The notes below the pieces were generated by a model that saw nothing but the letters and a program-made list of their open reading frames with translations, was not told where the DNA came from and did not search any database. A DNA stretch of 64,000 nt. Origin: Allopusillimonas lactea (GTDB lineage: Bacteria; Pseudomonadota; Gammaproteobacteria; Burkholderiales; Burkholderiaceae_B). Shown here piece by piece: positions 17,294 to 25,608 of the stretch; position 1 is the first letter of the stretch, and the number at the start of each line of letters is the position of its first letter. The position numbers were made by a program, and so were the translations under genes. The stretch covers positions 124,001 to 188,000 of the forward strand of contig NZ_JAJJOZ010000006.1 of NCBI RefSeq assembly GCF_021653995.1, in the 5' to 3' direction.

Positions 17294-18817
17294 ATGGGGC
17301 GTGCACTGGTGGCTAATAGCAAGAAAAAGCGGCTGGCCGTCGCCCGCTTTTGGTACGAAGGCAATGCGTTCAGCCCCGTGCCGAGCCGGTTCGATGACGT
17401 ACGTCGCCGCGAATGGACACAAGGCGTCGAGGCATTGGCGGCCGCGCGCGACACGGCGACCGAACTCGCAGCCGTCGAGTATTTTGCGCGTACGCGCCCG
17501 GATTGGGATGTCACTGTATTGCGTTGCGCGTCAGCCATGCCCGCCGGCCCGATGGAAGATGATGTTTTCGATACCCTCAAGCGGGAAATCATCCAAGGTC
17601 TCGCTGGGGGGCGCTGGGATGCCATTTACTTGTCCTTGCACGGTGCCGCGATAACCGCCACCCGGCAGTCGCCGGATATCGAACTGCTGCAGGCGGTCAG
17701 GGCGTCGGCGCCTGGTGTGCCGGTGGGCGCCAGCTTTGACCTGCACGCCAATATCGGCCCACGTCACGCGCCGTTGTTGGATGTCACCGCTGGCTATCGT
17801 ACTTATCCCCATATCGACATGCGGGAGGCGGCGGAGCGTGTCCTCGATGGCTTGGTTGGCATGGTCGAGCAGGGGCGCCGCTTCAGTGTCAAGGTGTTCA
17901 AGCCAGGTTTGATTCTGCCCAGCTTTAACATGCGTACTGAGGCGGGGCCGATGAAAACGCTGCAGGATGAGGCTGCCGGGTTGCGTGGCGGCGCTATCGC
18001 GGATGCCATTGTATTTGGCGGGTTCCCCTATGCGGATTCGTACGACACTGGGGCTTCTGTTGTGTTGGTCACGGACACAGGTTCGGCGCGGTATGAAGCT
18101 GCGTCGCAAGCGGCGGCCGACGTCCTGCTGAACACCATGCGCCGCCTAGCGCCCGAGTTCCAGGTCAGCCTGCCTACGCCCAGGGAGGCGCTGGACATGA
18201 TCGTGGCGCGTGCCCGTACCGAGCTGGGGCTGTTCGCCATCACCGATCCCGCCGACAACCCCTTATCGGGCGGCACCAACGATACGCCGGCACTTTTTGC
18301 CGCCATGCTGCAAACCCCTTCGCTGCCGCCCTCGGTGTTTGCCTGTTTCACGGCGCCTGATGTCGTCGAACAGGCGCATGCGGGCGGTGTTGGTTCGGAG
18401 CATGATGCGATTCTGGGAGCGCGCCACAGCAGCGCGTTCGGCGCGCCGGTGGCGGCGCGCATGCGTGTGGTGAGGTTAACAGCGGGCGAGTTTGTGAACG
18501 AAGGGCCCATGGAACATGGCGTGCTTTCCCGCTGCGGCCGCACCGCCTTGCTGGAAGTGTGTGATCGTCCCGAAATCCAGGTCATTGTGAGCGAGGCGGT
18601 CGCGCCAACGCATGATCCGGGCCTGTTTACCCTGCACGGCATCGATTTGGGCCAGGTTCGCCTGCTGTGCGCAAAAGCAAAAAATCACTTTCGCGCTGCG
18701 TTTGGGCAGCGCTGCGTATCGATTATCGATGTGGATGCGCCCGGCCCTGCGGCATTGAATCTTGATTTGCTGCCTTTTAAGAATGCGGCGCCTGCACGTG
18801 AGGGCGCCGCTACATGA
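17294..18817 (+). CDS. M81 family metallopeptidase (MlrC-like)
   Basis: A 507-residue protein of the MlrC/M81 family, named for the zinc peptidase of microcystin degradation but mostly of unknown substrate. The N-terminal block is ARFWYEGNAFSPVPSRF, where the classical HETN becomes YEGN. Conserved metal-site segments are LSLHGAA, GASFDLHANI and YRTYPHIDM. The C-terminal MlrC domain includes FAITDPADNPLSGGTNDTPA. No signal peptide is seen. It is the second gene after the Bug protein with a 4-base gap and no clear ribosome-binding site, so translation may be coupled. A hydrolase for the imported ligand is a reasonable guess; many neighbours of Bug genes are of this class. Confidence 0.85.
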   Translation: MGRALVANSKKKRLAVARFWYEGNAFSPVPSRFDDVRRREWTQGVEALAAARDTATELAAVEYFARTRPDWDVTVLRCASAMPAGPMEDDVFDTLKREIIQGLAGGRWDAIYLSLHGAAITATRQSPDIELLQAVRASAPGVPVGASFDLHANIGPRHAPLLDVTAGYRTYPHIDMREAAERVLDGLVGMVEQGRRFSVKVFKPGLILPSFNMRTEAGPMKTLQDEAAGLRGGAIADAIVFGGFPYADSYDTGASVVLVTDTGSARYEAASQAAADVLLNTMRRLAPEFQVSLPTPREALDMIVARARTELGLFAITDPADNPLSGGTNDTPALFAAMLQTPSLPPSVFACFTAPDVVEQAHAGGVGSEHDAILGARHSSAFGAPVAARMRVVRLTAGEFVNEGPMEHGVLSRCGRTALLEVCDRPEIQVIVSEAVAPTHDPGLFTLHGIDLGQVRLLCAKAKNHFRAAFGQRCVSIIDVDAPGPAALNLDLLPFKNAAPAREGAAT

Positions 18818-18969
18818 AGGTGTTTTGATGCGCCCCATGAGCAAGAGATCGCCCGCAGGCCGCTTTTCATAAAAATGCACCCGCGCTGGGCAAGCCCCGA
18901 AGGCGTATACGCGATAATGGGTGCGTTCTCGCAGCTGCATGCCGCTGCTGCGTGTTTTTCCGGTGATTC

Positions 18970-19911
18970 ATGCAAAAGCGTTTGATGCCGTCAATGATGG
19001 CCCTGCAATGTTTCGAGGCCGTGGCTCGCCACATGAGTATTACGCGCGCCGCTGAAGAGCTGCATCTCACGCAAAGCGCGATCAGCAAGCAGATCACGCA
19101 GCTCGAAGCCTTGCTGCGCCAGCCGCTGTTCCTGCGCGTGCGCCGCAGGCTGCAGCTCACGCCGGCGGGTGCGCTGTATCAGGAAGAGGTCAGGAAGATC
19201 CTCAACCAGGTCGACATGTCCTCGCGCTACATCCTGACCTACGGCAGCGAAACCCAAGTACTCACTATCGGCACGCAGCCTACCTTCGGTGCGCGTTGGC
19301 TGATCCCGCGCCTTCAGGCTTTCATCGCTGCGCACCCCGACATCCAGTTGCGGGTGCGCAGCGAAACACAGCCTTTTGATTTGATGCACTCGCGTATAGA
19401 TGTTTCGCTGTACTTCGGCCACGGCACGCTGCCGGGGGCTGAATGCCTGCCCTTGTTCGAGGCCGATGTTGTGCCGCTTTGCGCACCCGGCTTCCTGCCG
19501 GGCGACAAGGCCAGCAGCCTGGAGCATCTGAGCGAACAGGTGCTGATACAGTGCGCAACGCGCCCAGAGGCCTGGCACGACTACTTCTCGCACCAGAAGT
19601 TCTTGTCTGATCGCAGCTACCAAGGGCCCACCTTTGACACATTGAGCATGTGCATGCGCGCGGCCGCAGCCGGTTGCGGCATTGCGGCGGTGCCGCGCAT
19701 GCTGGCCGAGCACGAGCTGAAGACGGGTGAGTTGGTGATTCCGTGGGCCTACGTGCAGCCCAGCGACGGCGCCTACTATGTGGCCTACGCCGAGCATGCC
19801 GCCCAGGTACCCAAGATCCGGCAGTTCGTGGCCTGGGTGCGGGGCGAAGCGGCTGGGGGCGATGCGCCTGCGGCAAAGCGGATGCGGAACATGAAAATTC
19901 GGAATGAATAG
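18970..19911 (+). CDS. LysR family transcriptional regulator (GcvA-like)
   Basis: A 313-residue regulator. The N-terminal winged helix-turn-helix is at residues about 7-66 (MMALQCFEAVARHMSITRAAEELHLTQSAISKQITQLEALLRQPLF), followed by a periplasmic-binding-protein-like effector domain. The form of the HTH and the segment FRSxxxLQL-like RVRRRLQLTPAG fit the GcvA subgroup, often regulators of amino-acid or beta-lactamase genes. It stands 77 bases before the HglS-like gene on the same strand and may regulate it. A perfect palindrome GCGTATACGC (18903-18912) and a GATAAT (18913-18918) lie in its upstream region. Confidence 0.9.
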   Translation: MQKRLMPSMMALQCFEAVARHMSITRAAEELHLTQSAISKQITQLEALLRQPLFLRVRRRLQLTPAGALYQEEVRKILNQVDMSSRYILTYGSETQVLTIGTQPTFGARWLIPRLQAFIAAHPDIQLRVRSETQPFDLMHSRIDVSLYFGHGTLPGAECLPLFEADVVPLCAPGFLPGDKASSLEHLSEQVLIQCATRPEAWHDYFSHQKFLSDRSYQGPTFDTLSMCMRAAAAGCGIAAVPRMLAEHELKTGELVIPWAYVQPSDGAYYVAYAEHAAQVPKIRQFVAWVRGEAAGGDAPAAKRMRNMKIRNE

Positions 19912-19944
19912 GGCGATTTTTTTCAATTGCCCATTGCCGGGCGA

Positions 19945-19984
19945 CATGCTTTGATTGAGGCCGTTTTTTCAATCCTGAAGCATG
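19945..19984 (+). promoter_or_regulatory. inverted repeat/hairpin at the HglS translation start
   Basis: CATGCTT-T-GATTGA (19945-19958) pairs with TCAATC-CTG-AAGCATG (19969-19984) across a 10-base T-rich loop. The 3' arm ends 4 bases before the ATG at 19989, over the region where a ribosome-binding site should be. It may be an operator for the upstream LysR protein or an RNA hairpin limiting translation. Confidence 0.45.
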
Positions 19985-19988
19985 TGTC

Positions 19989-21398
19989 ATGAATCCTGAA
20001 TACGTCAGCCCCGACCAGATCCGCGCCTGGTTCTCCCGTGCCATGTCCGACATGTACAAGTCGGAAGTTCCGCTTTACGGCACACTGCTTGACCTGGTGG
20101 CCGAAGTAAACGCTGCCACACTTGCTGGCGATGCTGCGCTGGCGGGCCAACTTGCCCGCACCGGCGAAATCGAACGTCTGGATATCGAACGCCATGGCGC
20201 CATCCGCCTGGGCACGCCCGAAGAGCTGGCAACCATGCGTCGCGTGTTCGCCGTGATGGGTATGACGCCCGTGGGATATTACGACCTTACCCCCGCCGGC
20301 GTGCCGGTGCATTCCACCGCCTTCCGCGCCACGCATGAGGCTTCGCTGCAGGTCAGCCCGTTCCGCGTGTTTACGTCTTTGCTGCGGCTGGAACTGATTG
20401 CCGACGAAGCGCTGCGCGAGAAGGCTGCGCGGCTGCTGGCCGCGCGCAATATCTTCACCGACCGTGTGCTGGCGCTGACCACGCAGTTCGAAGCGCAGGG
20501 CGGGTTGGGCGAAGCGGCCGCGCGCGAGTTTGTGTCCGAAGCCTTGCATACTTTCCGCTGGCATGGCGACTCCATGGCCAGCCTGGACGACTACCACGAT
20601 CTGCACAATCAGCATCGCCTGATTGCCGATGTGGTGGCCTTCAAGGGCCCGCACATCAACCACCTGACGCCGCGCACGCTGGATATCGATGAGGCCCAGG
20701 CCGAGATGCCGCGCCGGGGCATCGACGCCAAGGCCGTGGTCGAAGGCCCGCCGCGTCGCAGCTGCCCGATTCTGTTGCGCCAGACCAGCTTCAAGGCATT
20801 GGCCGAGCAAGTATGGTTCAGCGATGGTAAGGGCGGCCGCGCTGTGGGCAGCCATACGGCGCGATTCGGCGAGATCGAACAGCGCGGCGCGGCGCTCACC
20901 CGCAAGGGGCGCGCACTATACGACCGCTTGCTCGACGCCGCACGGCAGCGCACCGGTGCCGCGCCCACCGACAGCAATGCCGCTGAGTACATGCGCAATC
21001 TGCAGGAGGCCTTTGCGGCGTTTCCAGATAGCTACGACGAACTGCGCCAGCAGGGCCTTGCCTACTTCCGGTATTTCCTGACGGAAAAAGGCCACGCTTA
21101 CGCGGGCCCCGCGCCCGACGACGACACCGATGTGGAAGGGCTGATCGCCGACGGCTATCTGCGCGCCGAACCGCTGGTGTACGAAGATTTTCTGCCCGTC
21201 AGCGCCGCCGGTATTTTCCAGTCCAACCTCGGCGATGGCGCACAGGCCAACTATGCGTTGGATGCCAGCCAGATCGCCTTCGAGCAGGCCTTGGGCGCGC
21301 CCGTGCAGGACGAGCTTGCGCTGTACGAAGCCAGCCAGGCGCGTTCGCTGCAGGTTTGTCTGCAAGCGCTGCGCGAGCAGGGCACAGTGGAAGCGTAA
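19989..21398 (+). CDS. hglS: 2-oxoadipate dioxygenase/decarboxylase (DUF1338, VOC fold)
   Basis: A 469-residue member of the DUF1338/YdcJ family. The characterised Pseudomonas putida member (HglS) converts 2-oxoadipate to D-2-hydroxyglutarate in D-lysine/2-aminoadipate catabolism, using non-haem iron. The predicted metal ligands align with its reported His70/His226/Glu294: His69 in IERHGAIRLG, His225 in GPHINHLTPRTLD and Glu295 in ARFGEIEQRG. The substrate-binding arginine is probably Arg73 in GAIRLG. Length and overall sequence agree with the family. The preceding LysR gene is a likely regulator. No other lysine-degradation gene is obvious next to it, although aminotransferases occur nearby. 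Confidence 0.88.
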   Translation: MNPEYVSPDQIRAWFSRAMSDMYKSEVPLYGTLLDLVAEVNAATLAGDAALAGQLARTGEIERLDIERHGAIRLGTPEELATMRRVFAVMGMTPVGYYDLTPAGVPVHSTAFRATHEASLQVSPFRVFTSLLRLELIADEALREKAARLLAARNIFTDRVLALTTQFEAQGGLGEAAAREFVSEALHTFRWHGDSMASLDDYHDLHNQHRLIADVVAFKGPHINHLTPRTLDIDEAQAEMPRRGIDAKAVVEGPPRRSCPILLRQTSFKALAEQVWFSDGKGGRAVGSHTARFGEIEQRGAALTRKGRALYDRLLDAARQRTGAAPTDSNAAEYMRNLQEAFAAFPDSYDELRQQGLAYFRYFLTEKGHAYAGPAPDDDTDVEGLIADGYLRAEPLVYEDFLPVSAAGIFQSNLGDGAQANYALDASQIAFEQALGAPVQDELALYEASQARSLQVCLQALREQGTVEA

Positions 21399-21514
21399 GT
21401 GGCCGATGGCCGCCCGCCTGTTTCGGGTGGGTGAGCCAGCCTGCGCAAGCCGAACATAGATTCTGCGTGTGGAAGGGCGGTTTATAGGCGCGGCCTGTTT
21501 CTTGGGGTAGTGTG

Positions 21515-22156
21515 TTAGCGGATACCCAGGAATTTATGGCTCTGCACCGACAGCCGCCACTGCGGATGGGCAAGGCAGTAGGCGATGGCCAAATCGGTAT
21601 TCTGGATACGCGTGGGGCCGTCCATGGGTTGCAGCAGCAGGTGGTCAAATTGCAGGGCGTCCAGATCCAGGTCGCCTGGCAATAGGCCCGGCTGCGGAAA
21701 AACCAACTTCAGTTCGTCGCCACGCTTTTGCACCAACGGCGCGCCCGCTTTCGGGCTGACACAGAGCCAGTCTATGCCCGCTGGCGCCGCAACGGTGCCA
21801 TTGGTTTCCACGGCGATGCGGAATTGCCTCGCGTGCAAGGCATCGATCAGTGGGGCATCCAGTTGCAGCAGAGGCTCGCCGCCTGTCGCCACCACCAAGC
21901 GGTGGGCCGCATCATCCGCAGGCCACAGCGATGCAATCGCGTCGGCCAGTGCGTCGGCCGAGCGGTACTTGCCGCCCAGTGTGCCATCCGTGCCCACAAA
22001 ATCGGTATCGCAGAATCTACAGGCTGCGTCGGCGCGGTCCGCCTCGCGCCCCGTCCATAGGTTGCAGCCGGAAAATCGGCAGAACACAGCCGGCTTGCCG
22101 ATCTGCAGGCCTTCGCCCTGCAGCGTATGAAAAATCTCTTTGACCGCGTATGTCAT
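21515..22156 (-). CDS. queE: 7-carboxy-7-deazaguanine synthase QueE
   Basis: A 213-residue radical SAM enzyme that converts 6-carboxy-tetrahydropterin to 7-carboxy-7-deazaguanine in queuosine/preQ0 synthesis. The N-terminus IFHTLQGEGLQIGKPAVFCRFSGCNLW is diagnostic. The iron-sulfur cysteines are Cys31, Cys46 and Cys49, giving CX14CX2C, the expanded cluster motif known from Burkholderia multivorans QueE, not the classical CX3CX2C. ATGGEPLLQLD and VETNGT are SAM and substrate motifs. It follows queD by 4 bases on the same strand, and the two supply consecutive pathway steps. Confidence 0.95.
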   Translation of the reverse strand: MTYAVKEIFHTLQGEGLQIGKPAVFCRFSGCNLWTGREADRADAACRFCDTDFVGTDGTLGGKYRSADALADAIASLWPADDAAHRLVVATGGEPLLQLDAPLIDALHARQFRIAVETNGTVAAPAGIDWLCVSPKAGAPLVQKRGDELKLVFPQPGLLPGDLDLDALQFDHLLLQPMDGPTRIQNTDLAIAYCLAHPQWRLSVQSHKFLGIR

Positions 22157-22160
22157 GGCG

Positions 22161-23255
22161 TTACACCGGCAGCGCCGGGCCCGAAAGATCCAAGCCGATC
22201 ACCGAACCACCGCCTTGCGAGCCGAACATGTCGACCCGCGCCAGTTGGGGGATGTCCTGCCTAACATCGTGCAGAATCCAGCGTGCGATGGATGCGGTGC
22301 CGCTGTCGCCCAGTTCGGGGCGTTCGTACAGTGGATGATGGTCCAGTGCCTTGAACACCGGCGCAAAGATCGCCTTCACGTCTCCGAAATCCACCGTCCA
22401 GCCCATCACTGCATCCAGCGGCGCATGCAGATGCAGCCGGAGAGTATAGGTATCGCCATGAATGGCGTGACGCGGATCGCCTTCGGGCGCCTGCTTGAAC
22501 TGCACCGCTGAATCGATGCTGAAGTCCTTCCAGATGCGGTAGTGGCTGCCGTCGAAACTGGCGCCGCACGAAGCGGTTTCGTACACCGACACCCATTGCA
22601 GCGACGGCAGGCCGGGCTTGAGCCGCGCCCACAGCCAGGACGAGAGCATTTCGCTGGTGGGGTTGGACAGCCCCTCGATATCGTTCAGGCAGTGGTATTC
22701 CAGTTGCGCGGCCAACGGCGCCCACATAGCGTCCAGGTCTTCGTGGCTCGCACGAACTGTGCTGGGGCCGCCATCTTGCGCAACCTGGATCATCACTTCA
22801 AAGCCATGGCCGTGCATGCGGCCGCATTTATGGCCTGCCGGCACGTTTGGCAGTTGGTGTGCGGCCAGAAAGCGGTAGCGACGCCAGAGATGTGCACGGC
22901 CGTCTTCGCCTATGCCGGCGCCTTGGGACGGCGTACTCCATACCGCGACGCGGGCCGCTTGGACATCCAGCCTGGCCCTGATCCAGCGCGCGATGTTTTC
23001 ATCGCTGGGGTCGGGTATCGAATCGTTCAACACGCAGTAAGTCAGCAGATCCGTGCAGGCAGCCATCTGGCGGCCCAATACGCCTTCTTCGGCGCCCGGA
23101 TAGGGGGCCTGGCCTTCGGCCAGGCGTGCAAACGCCGTGGCGACAAAACCGTGGCCATGCGTGGCATGCATGCGGTGATCGCGGGGCAGCGCATTGAGAT
23201 GCCGTGCCGCTTCGAAGCGGCCGCTGGCAACGGTGAGCAGTGATTCGTGTTGCAT
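22161..23255 (-). CDS. queD: QueD-like protein with three tandem PTPS/T-fold domains
   Basis: A 364-residue protein containing three successive 6-pyruvoyl-tetrahydropterin synthase-like domains of about 120 residues each; ordinary QueD has one. Domain 2 (about 123-243) keeps the zinc histidines (His133, His148, His150), catalytic cysteine (Cys144 in HKCGRMHGH) and pterin-anchoring glutamate (Glu226 in VYETASC). Domain 3 (244-364) lacks most of these but keeps the Asp-His pair (Asp305-His306 in LDHHPLY). Domain 1 (1-120) has HGHGF but Met29 in place of the cysteine. It should make 6-carboxy-tetrahydropterin for queE, the next gene. The frame is open to a GTG at 23375; the ATG at 23255 is preferred because domain 1 starts directly after it. 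Confidence 0.88.
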   Translation of the reverse strand: MQHESLLTVASGRFEAARHLNALPRDHRMHATHGHGFVATAFARLAEGQAPYPGAEEGVLGRQMAACTDLLTYCVLNDSIPDPSDENIARWIRARLDVQAARVAVWSTPSQGAGIGEDGRAHLWRRYRFLAAHQLPNVPAGHKCGRMHGHGFEVMIQVAQDGGPSTVRASHEDLDAMWAPLAAQLEYHCLNDIEGLSNPTSEMLSSWLWARLKPGLPSLQWVSVYETASCGASFDGSHYRIWKDFSIDSAVQFKQAPEGDPRHAIHGDTYTLRLHLHAPLDAVMGWTVDFGDVKAIFAPVFKALDHHPLYERPELGDSGTASIARWILHDVRQDIPQLARVDMFGSQGGGSVIGLDLSGPALPV

Positions 23256-23563
23256 GGATGGTAGAAGCGGATGATGCCTGGGCGGCGCGGGCTGCGTGCG
23301 GCCCGATGTATTGTGCGCCGCAAAATCGATGACGAGCGGGGTATCGGCCGATTGCCGCCCCGTGCCATACGGCACGGCACAAGGAGGGACGAAAGGGCGT
23401 TATTTTAGTTCAGAATGACGGATTGCCGAGGGCCGGGCACAGGAGGGGGCGCCGAAGCCATGCCGTATTCCGCCGCCTGATGCCATAATAAGCATTCTGG
23501 CCCGCTGTTGGCGGCCGCGCATTCCAGCCCTATCAATGTGAATCACTTGTACAGGAAGGTCCC
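23256..23563. other. divergent intergenic region between queD and the OYE gene
   Basis: About 308 bases that should hold both promoters. It contains a perfect 7-bp hairpin CCGTGCC-ATAC-GGCACGG (23360-23377) near the alternative queD start. I see no preQ1 riboswitch core and no clear terminator. Confidence 0.35.
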
Positions 23564-24667
23564 GTGAGCAGTATTCTCTTCTCGCCCCTGACACTGGGGC
23601 AGCACACTTTGCCGAACCGCATCATCGTGTCCCCAATGTGCCAGTACTCGGCCAATGATGGCTGCGCCAGCCCTTGGCACTTCAAGCATCTGGGCATGCT
23701 GGCCGGCTCGGGCGCGGGGCTCGTCGTGGTCGAGGCCACAGCCGTCGAGCGCATCGGCCGCATCTCCCATCATTGCCTGGGCCTATACAACGACGCCAAT
23801 GAGCAGGCCCTGGCCAGCGTCATTGCGTTCTGCCGCACTGCAGGTGCGGCCAAGTTCGCCATCCAGCTCGGTCATGCCGGCCGTAAAGGCTCCAGCCAGG
23901 TGCCCTGGGAAGGCGGCGCCCGCCTGGGCGAGGATGCGGATCCCTGGATTACCGTGGCGCCATCTGCTACACACGATGGTACGGCCCGCGCCTGTACCAC
24001 GGATGATCTGGCGCGCATCAAGAAAGCCTTTATAGACGCCGCACGGCGCGCCGTGCGCATAGGCTTCGACATCATCGAGCTGCACGCTGCGCATGGCTAT
24101 TTGCTGCATCAGTTCCTGTCGCCGCTGTCCAATCAGCGTACTGACGAATACGGAGGCTCGTTGGCCAACCGCATGCGCTTCCCCCTCGAAGTGTTCGAGG
24201 CCATGAAGGACGACTTGCCCGCGCACGTGGCACTCGGCGTGCGTATCACTGGCACAGACTGGCTCGAAGGCGGTATCACGCCCGACGAAGCCGCCGCGTT
24301 CGGCATGGAGCTCGAAGCGCTTGGCTGCGCCTTCCTTGACGTCACCAGCGGTGGCGTCGCGCCCGCCAAGATCCCGGTGGGGCCTGGCTATCAGGTTCCC
24401 TGCGCCAGTCACGTCAAACGGGCAGTCGGCATCCCTGTCTGGGCTGTGGGCATGATCGTCGCTCCGCAGCAGGCCGAAGATATCGTGGCTTCGGGCGATG
24501 CCGACGCCGTTGCCATGGCCCGCGCCTTCCTTGACAACCCTCACTGGCCGTACGAGGCGGCGCGCGTGCTGGGCGGCGATGTTGCCTACCCCGCACAGTA
24601 TGCCCGCGCGAACCCATCTTTGTGGCCCGGGGCGCGGCTGAAGGACGCAGAAGCAGTGGGCGGGTAA
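23564..24667 (+). CDS. Old Yellow Enzyme family NADH:flavin oxidoreductase (YqjM-like)
   Basis: A 367-residue FMN-dependent ene-reductase. It starts with GTG after AGGAAG. The YqjM-class signature is clear: Cys26 and Tyr28 in SPMCQYSA at the flavin, and the substrate-anchoring His pair in ELHAAHGYLLHQFLSP. NQRTDEYGGS and the C-terminal GDADAVAMARAFLDNPHWP phosphate-binding region complete the TIM barrel. Such enzymes reduce activated C=C bonds in enones and related electrophiles using NAD(P)H, probably in stress defence. It is a single gene, divergent from queD-queE and convergent with the peptide operon. Confidence 0.92.
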   Translation: MSSILFSPLTLGQHTLPNRIIVSPMCQYSANDGCASPWHFKHLGMLAGSGAGLVVVEATAVERIGRISHHCLGLYNDANEQALASVIAFCRTAGAAKFAIQLGHAGRKGSSQVPWEGGARLGEDADPWITVAPSATHDGTARACTTDDLARIKKAFIDAARRAVRIGFDIIELHAAHGYLLHQFLSPLSNQRTDEYGGSLANRMRFPLEVFEAMKDDLPAHVALGVRITGTDWLEGGITPDEAAAFGMELEALGCAFLDVTSGGVAPAKIPVGPGYQVPCASHVKRAVGIPVWAVGMIVAPQQAEDIVASGDADAVAMARAFLDNPHWPYEAARVLGGDVAYPAQYARANPSLWPGARLKDAEAVGG

Positions 24668-24774
24668 GCCCCGCACGTTGTTTGCGAGGGGCCGCGAGGC
24701 CTCCAATACGGCCGGCGGCGGGCCGCGCTTGCCCTGTGGGGCAGCGAAACGGCGTACTGTGCCAGCCGGCGCGG

Positions 24775-25608
24775 TCAGCGCAACATGAACGACATTGCCG
24801 ACAGGCAGTTCAGCGTACGGACAACGGCCTCCATGCTGTCGCAGCCGAAGGCCAGCGTATTGGCGCGGGTACGCTCCAGCGCCGGCCATTGGCAGAATAA
24901 ATCCGCCTGGCCCGGCGCCTGGGTTTCTACTTCACAACGAAAGCGCGGGCCTGACGCAGCCTCTGCGATGGCATAAGGGCACAGGCCTGGGCTTGTCGAG
25001 ACGGCGCGGGCGGCTGCTTCGTATATAAGCGCACAGGCGCGCGCCGGCGCCAGCGACGTACACGTGGCATTTCCCTGTGCCTGCTTGGTTTCCACGTATT
25101 GCGCACCGGGGAAGTGGTCCAGCGTTTCGTCCAGGAAGACATCATCGCCACATAATAGAGCCACCGGTACGTTCATTTCGCCGGCCAGTGCGCCGTACAG
25201 CAACGCTTCGTTTAGTACGATGCCGTTGACCGCAACACGGCGGAACGCGAAGCTGTTGATGGTATGGGCCAGCACGCCTCGCGTACCGGCGCCGGAATGA
25301 TAGCCGACCATGAATACCGCATCGCACCTTTGCTCCAAGCCTGCCATCATACCTAGGTAGCGGGGCTTGCCAGTCACCATGCAAGCGCGCGGGTCCAGGC
25401 GGTCCAGCAGCAGATTACGGAAACCCCCATGTGAATCATTCACCAGCACTTCTGTTGCACCGCCTTCGAACGCGCCGCGTATGGCCGCGTCGGCCTCGGC
25501 CGTCATCCACGCGCGTGCGCGTTCGTACTCGGGATTGCCGGGTCGAACCTGCTCGGCATGCGTGACCCCGGCCACGCCTTCGATATCGACGGAAACAAGA
25601 ATTTTCAT
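24775..25608 (-). CDS. M55 family D-aminopeptidase (DppA-like)
   Basis: A 277-residue zinc aminopeptidase resembling Bacillus subtilis DppA, which forms a decamer and cleaves D-Ala-containing dipeptides. The residues match the known site: Asp8 and Glu10 (SVDIEGVAGV), His60 (NDSHGG), His104 (GYHSGAG), the nucleophilic His115 (LAHTINSF) and a glutamate at about 134 (LNEALLYG). No signal peptide is present, so it acts in the cytoplasm on imported peptides. Its ATG overlaps the end of the P1 peptidase gene by 4 bases (ATGA). It is the last gene of the peptide import operon. Confidence 0.92.
   Translation of the reverse strand: MKILVSVDIEGVAGVTHAEQVRPGNPEYERARAWMTAEADAAIRGAFEGGATEVLVNDSHGGFRNLLLDRLDPRACMVTGKPRYLGMMAGLEQRCDAVFMVGYHSGAGTRGVLAHTINSFAFRRVAVNGIVLNEALLYGALAGEMNVPVALLCGDDVFLDETLDHFPGAQYVETKQAQGNATCTSLAPARACALIYEAAARAVSTSPGLCPYAIAEAASGPRFRCEVETQAPGQADLFCQWPALERTRANTLAFGCDSMEAVVRTLNCLSAMSFMLR

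Noticed and set aside
18903..18912. GCGTATACGC palindrome as a LysR operator
   Set aside because: It is only 10 bp, common by chance in GC-rich DNA, and has no T-N11-A spacing.
23256..23400. preQ1 riboswitch upstream of queD-queE
   Set aside because: No preQ1-I or preQ1-II core can be recognised; only a short hairpin is present.
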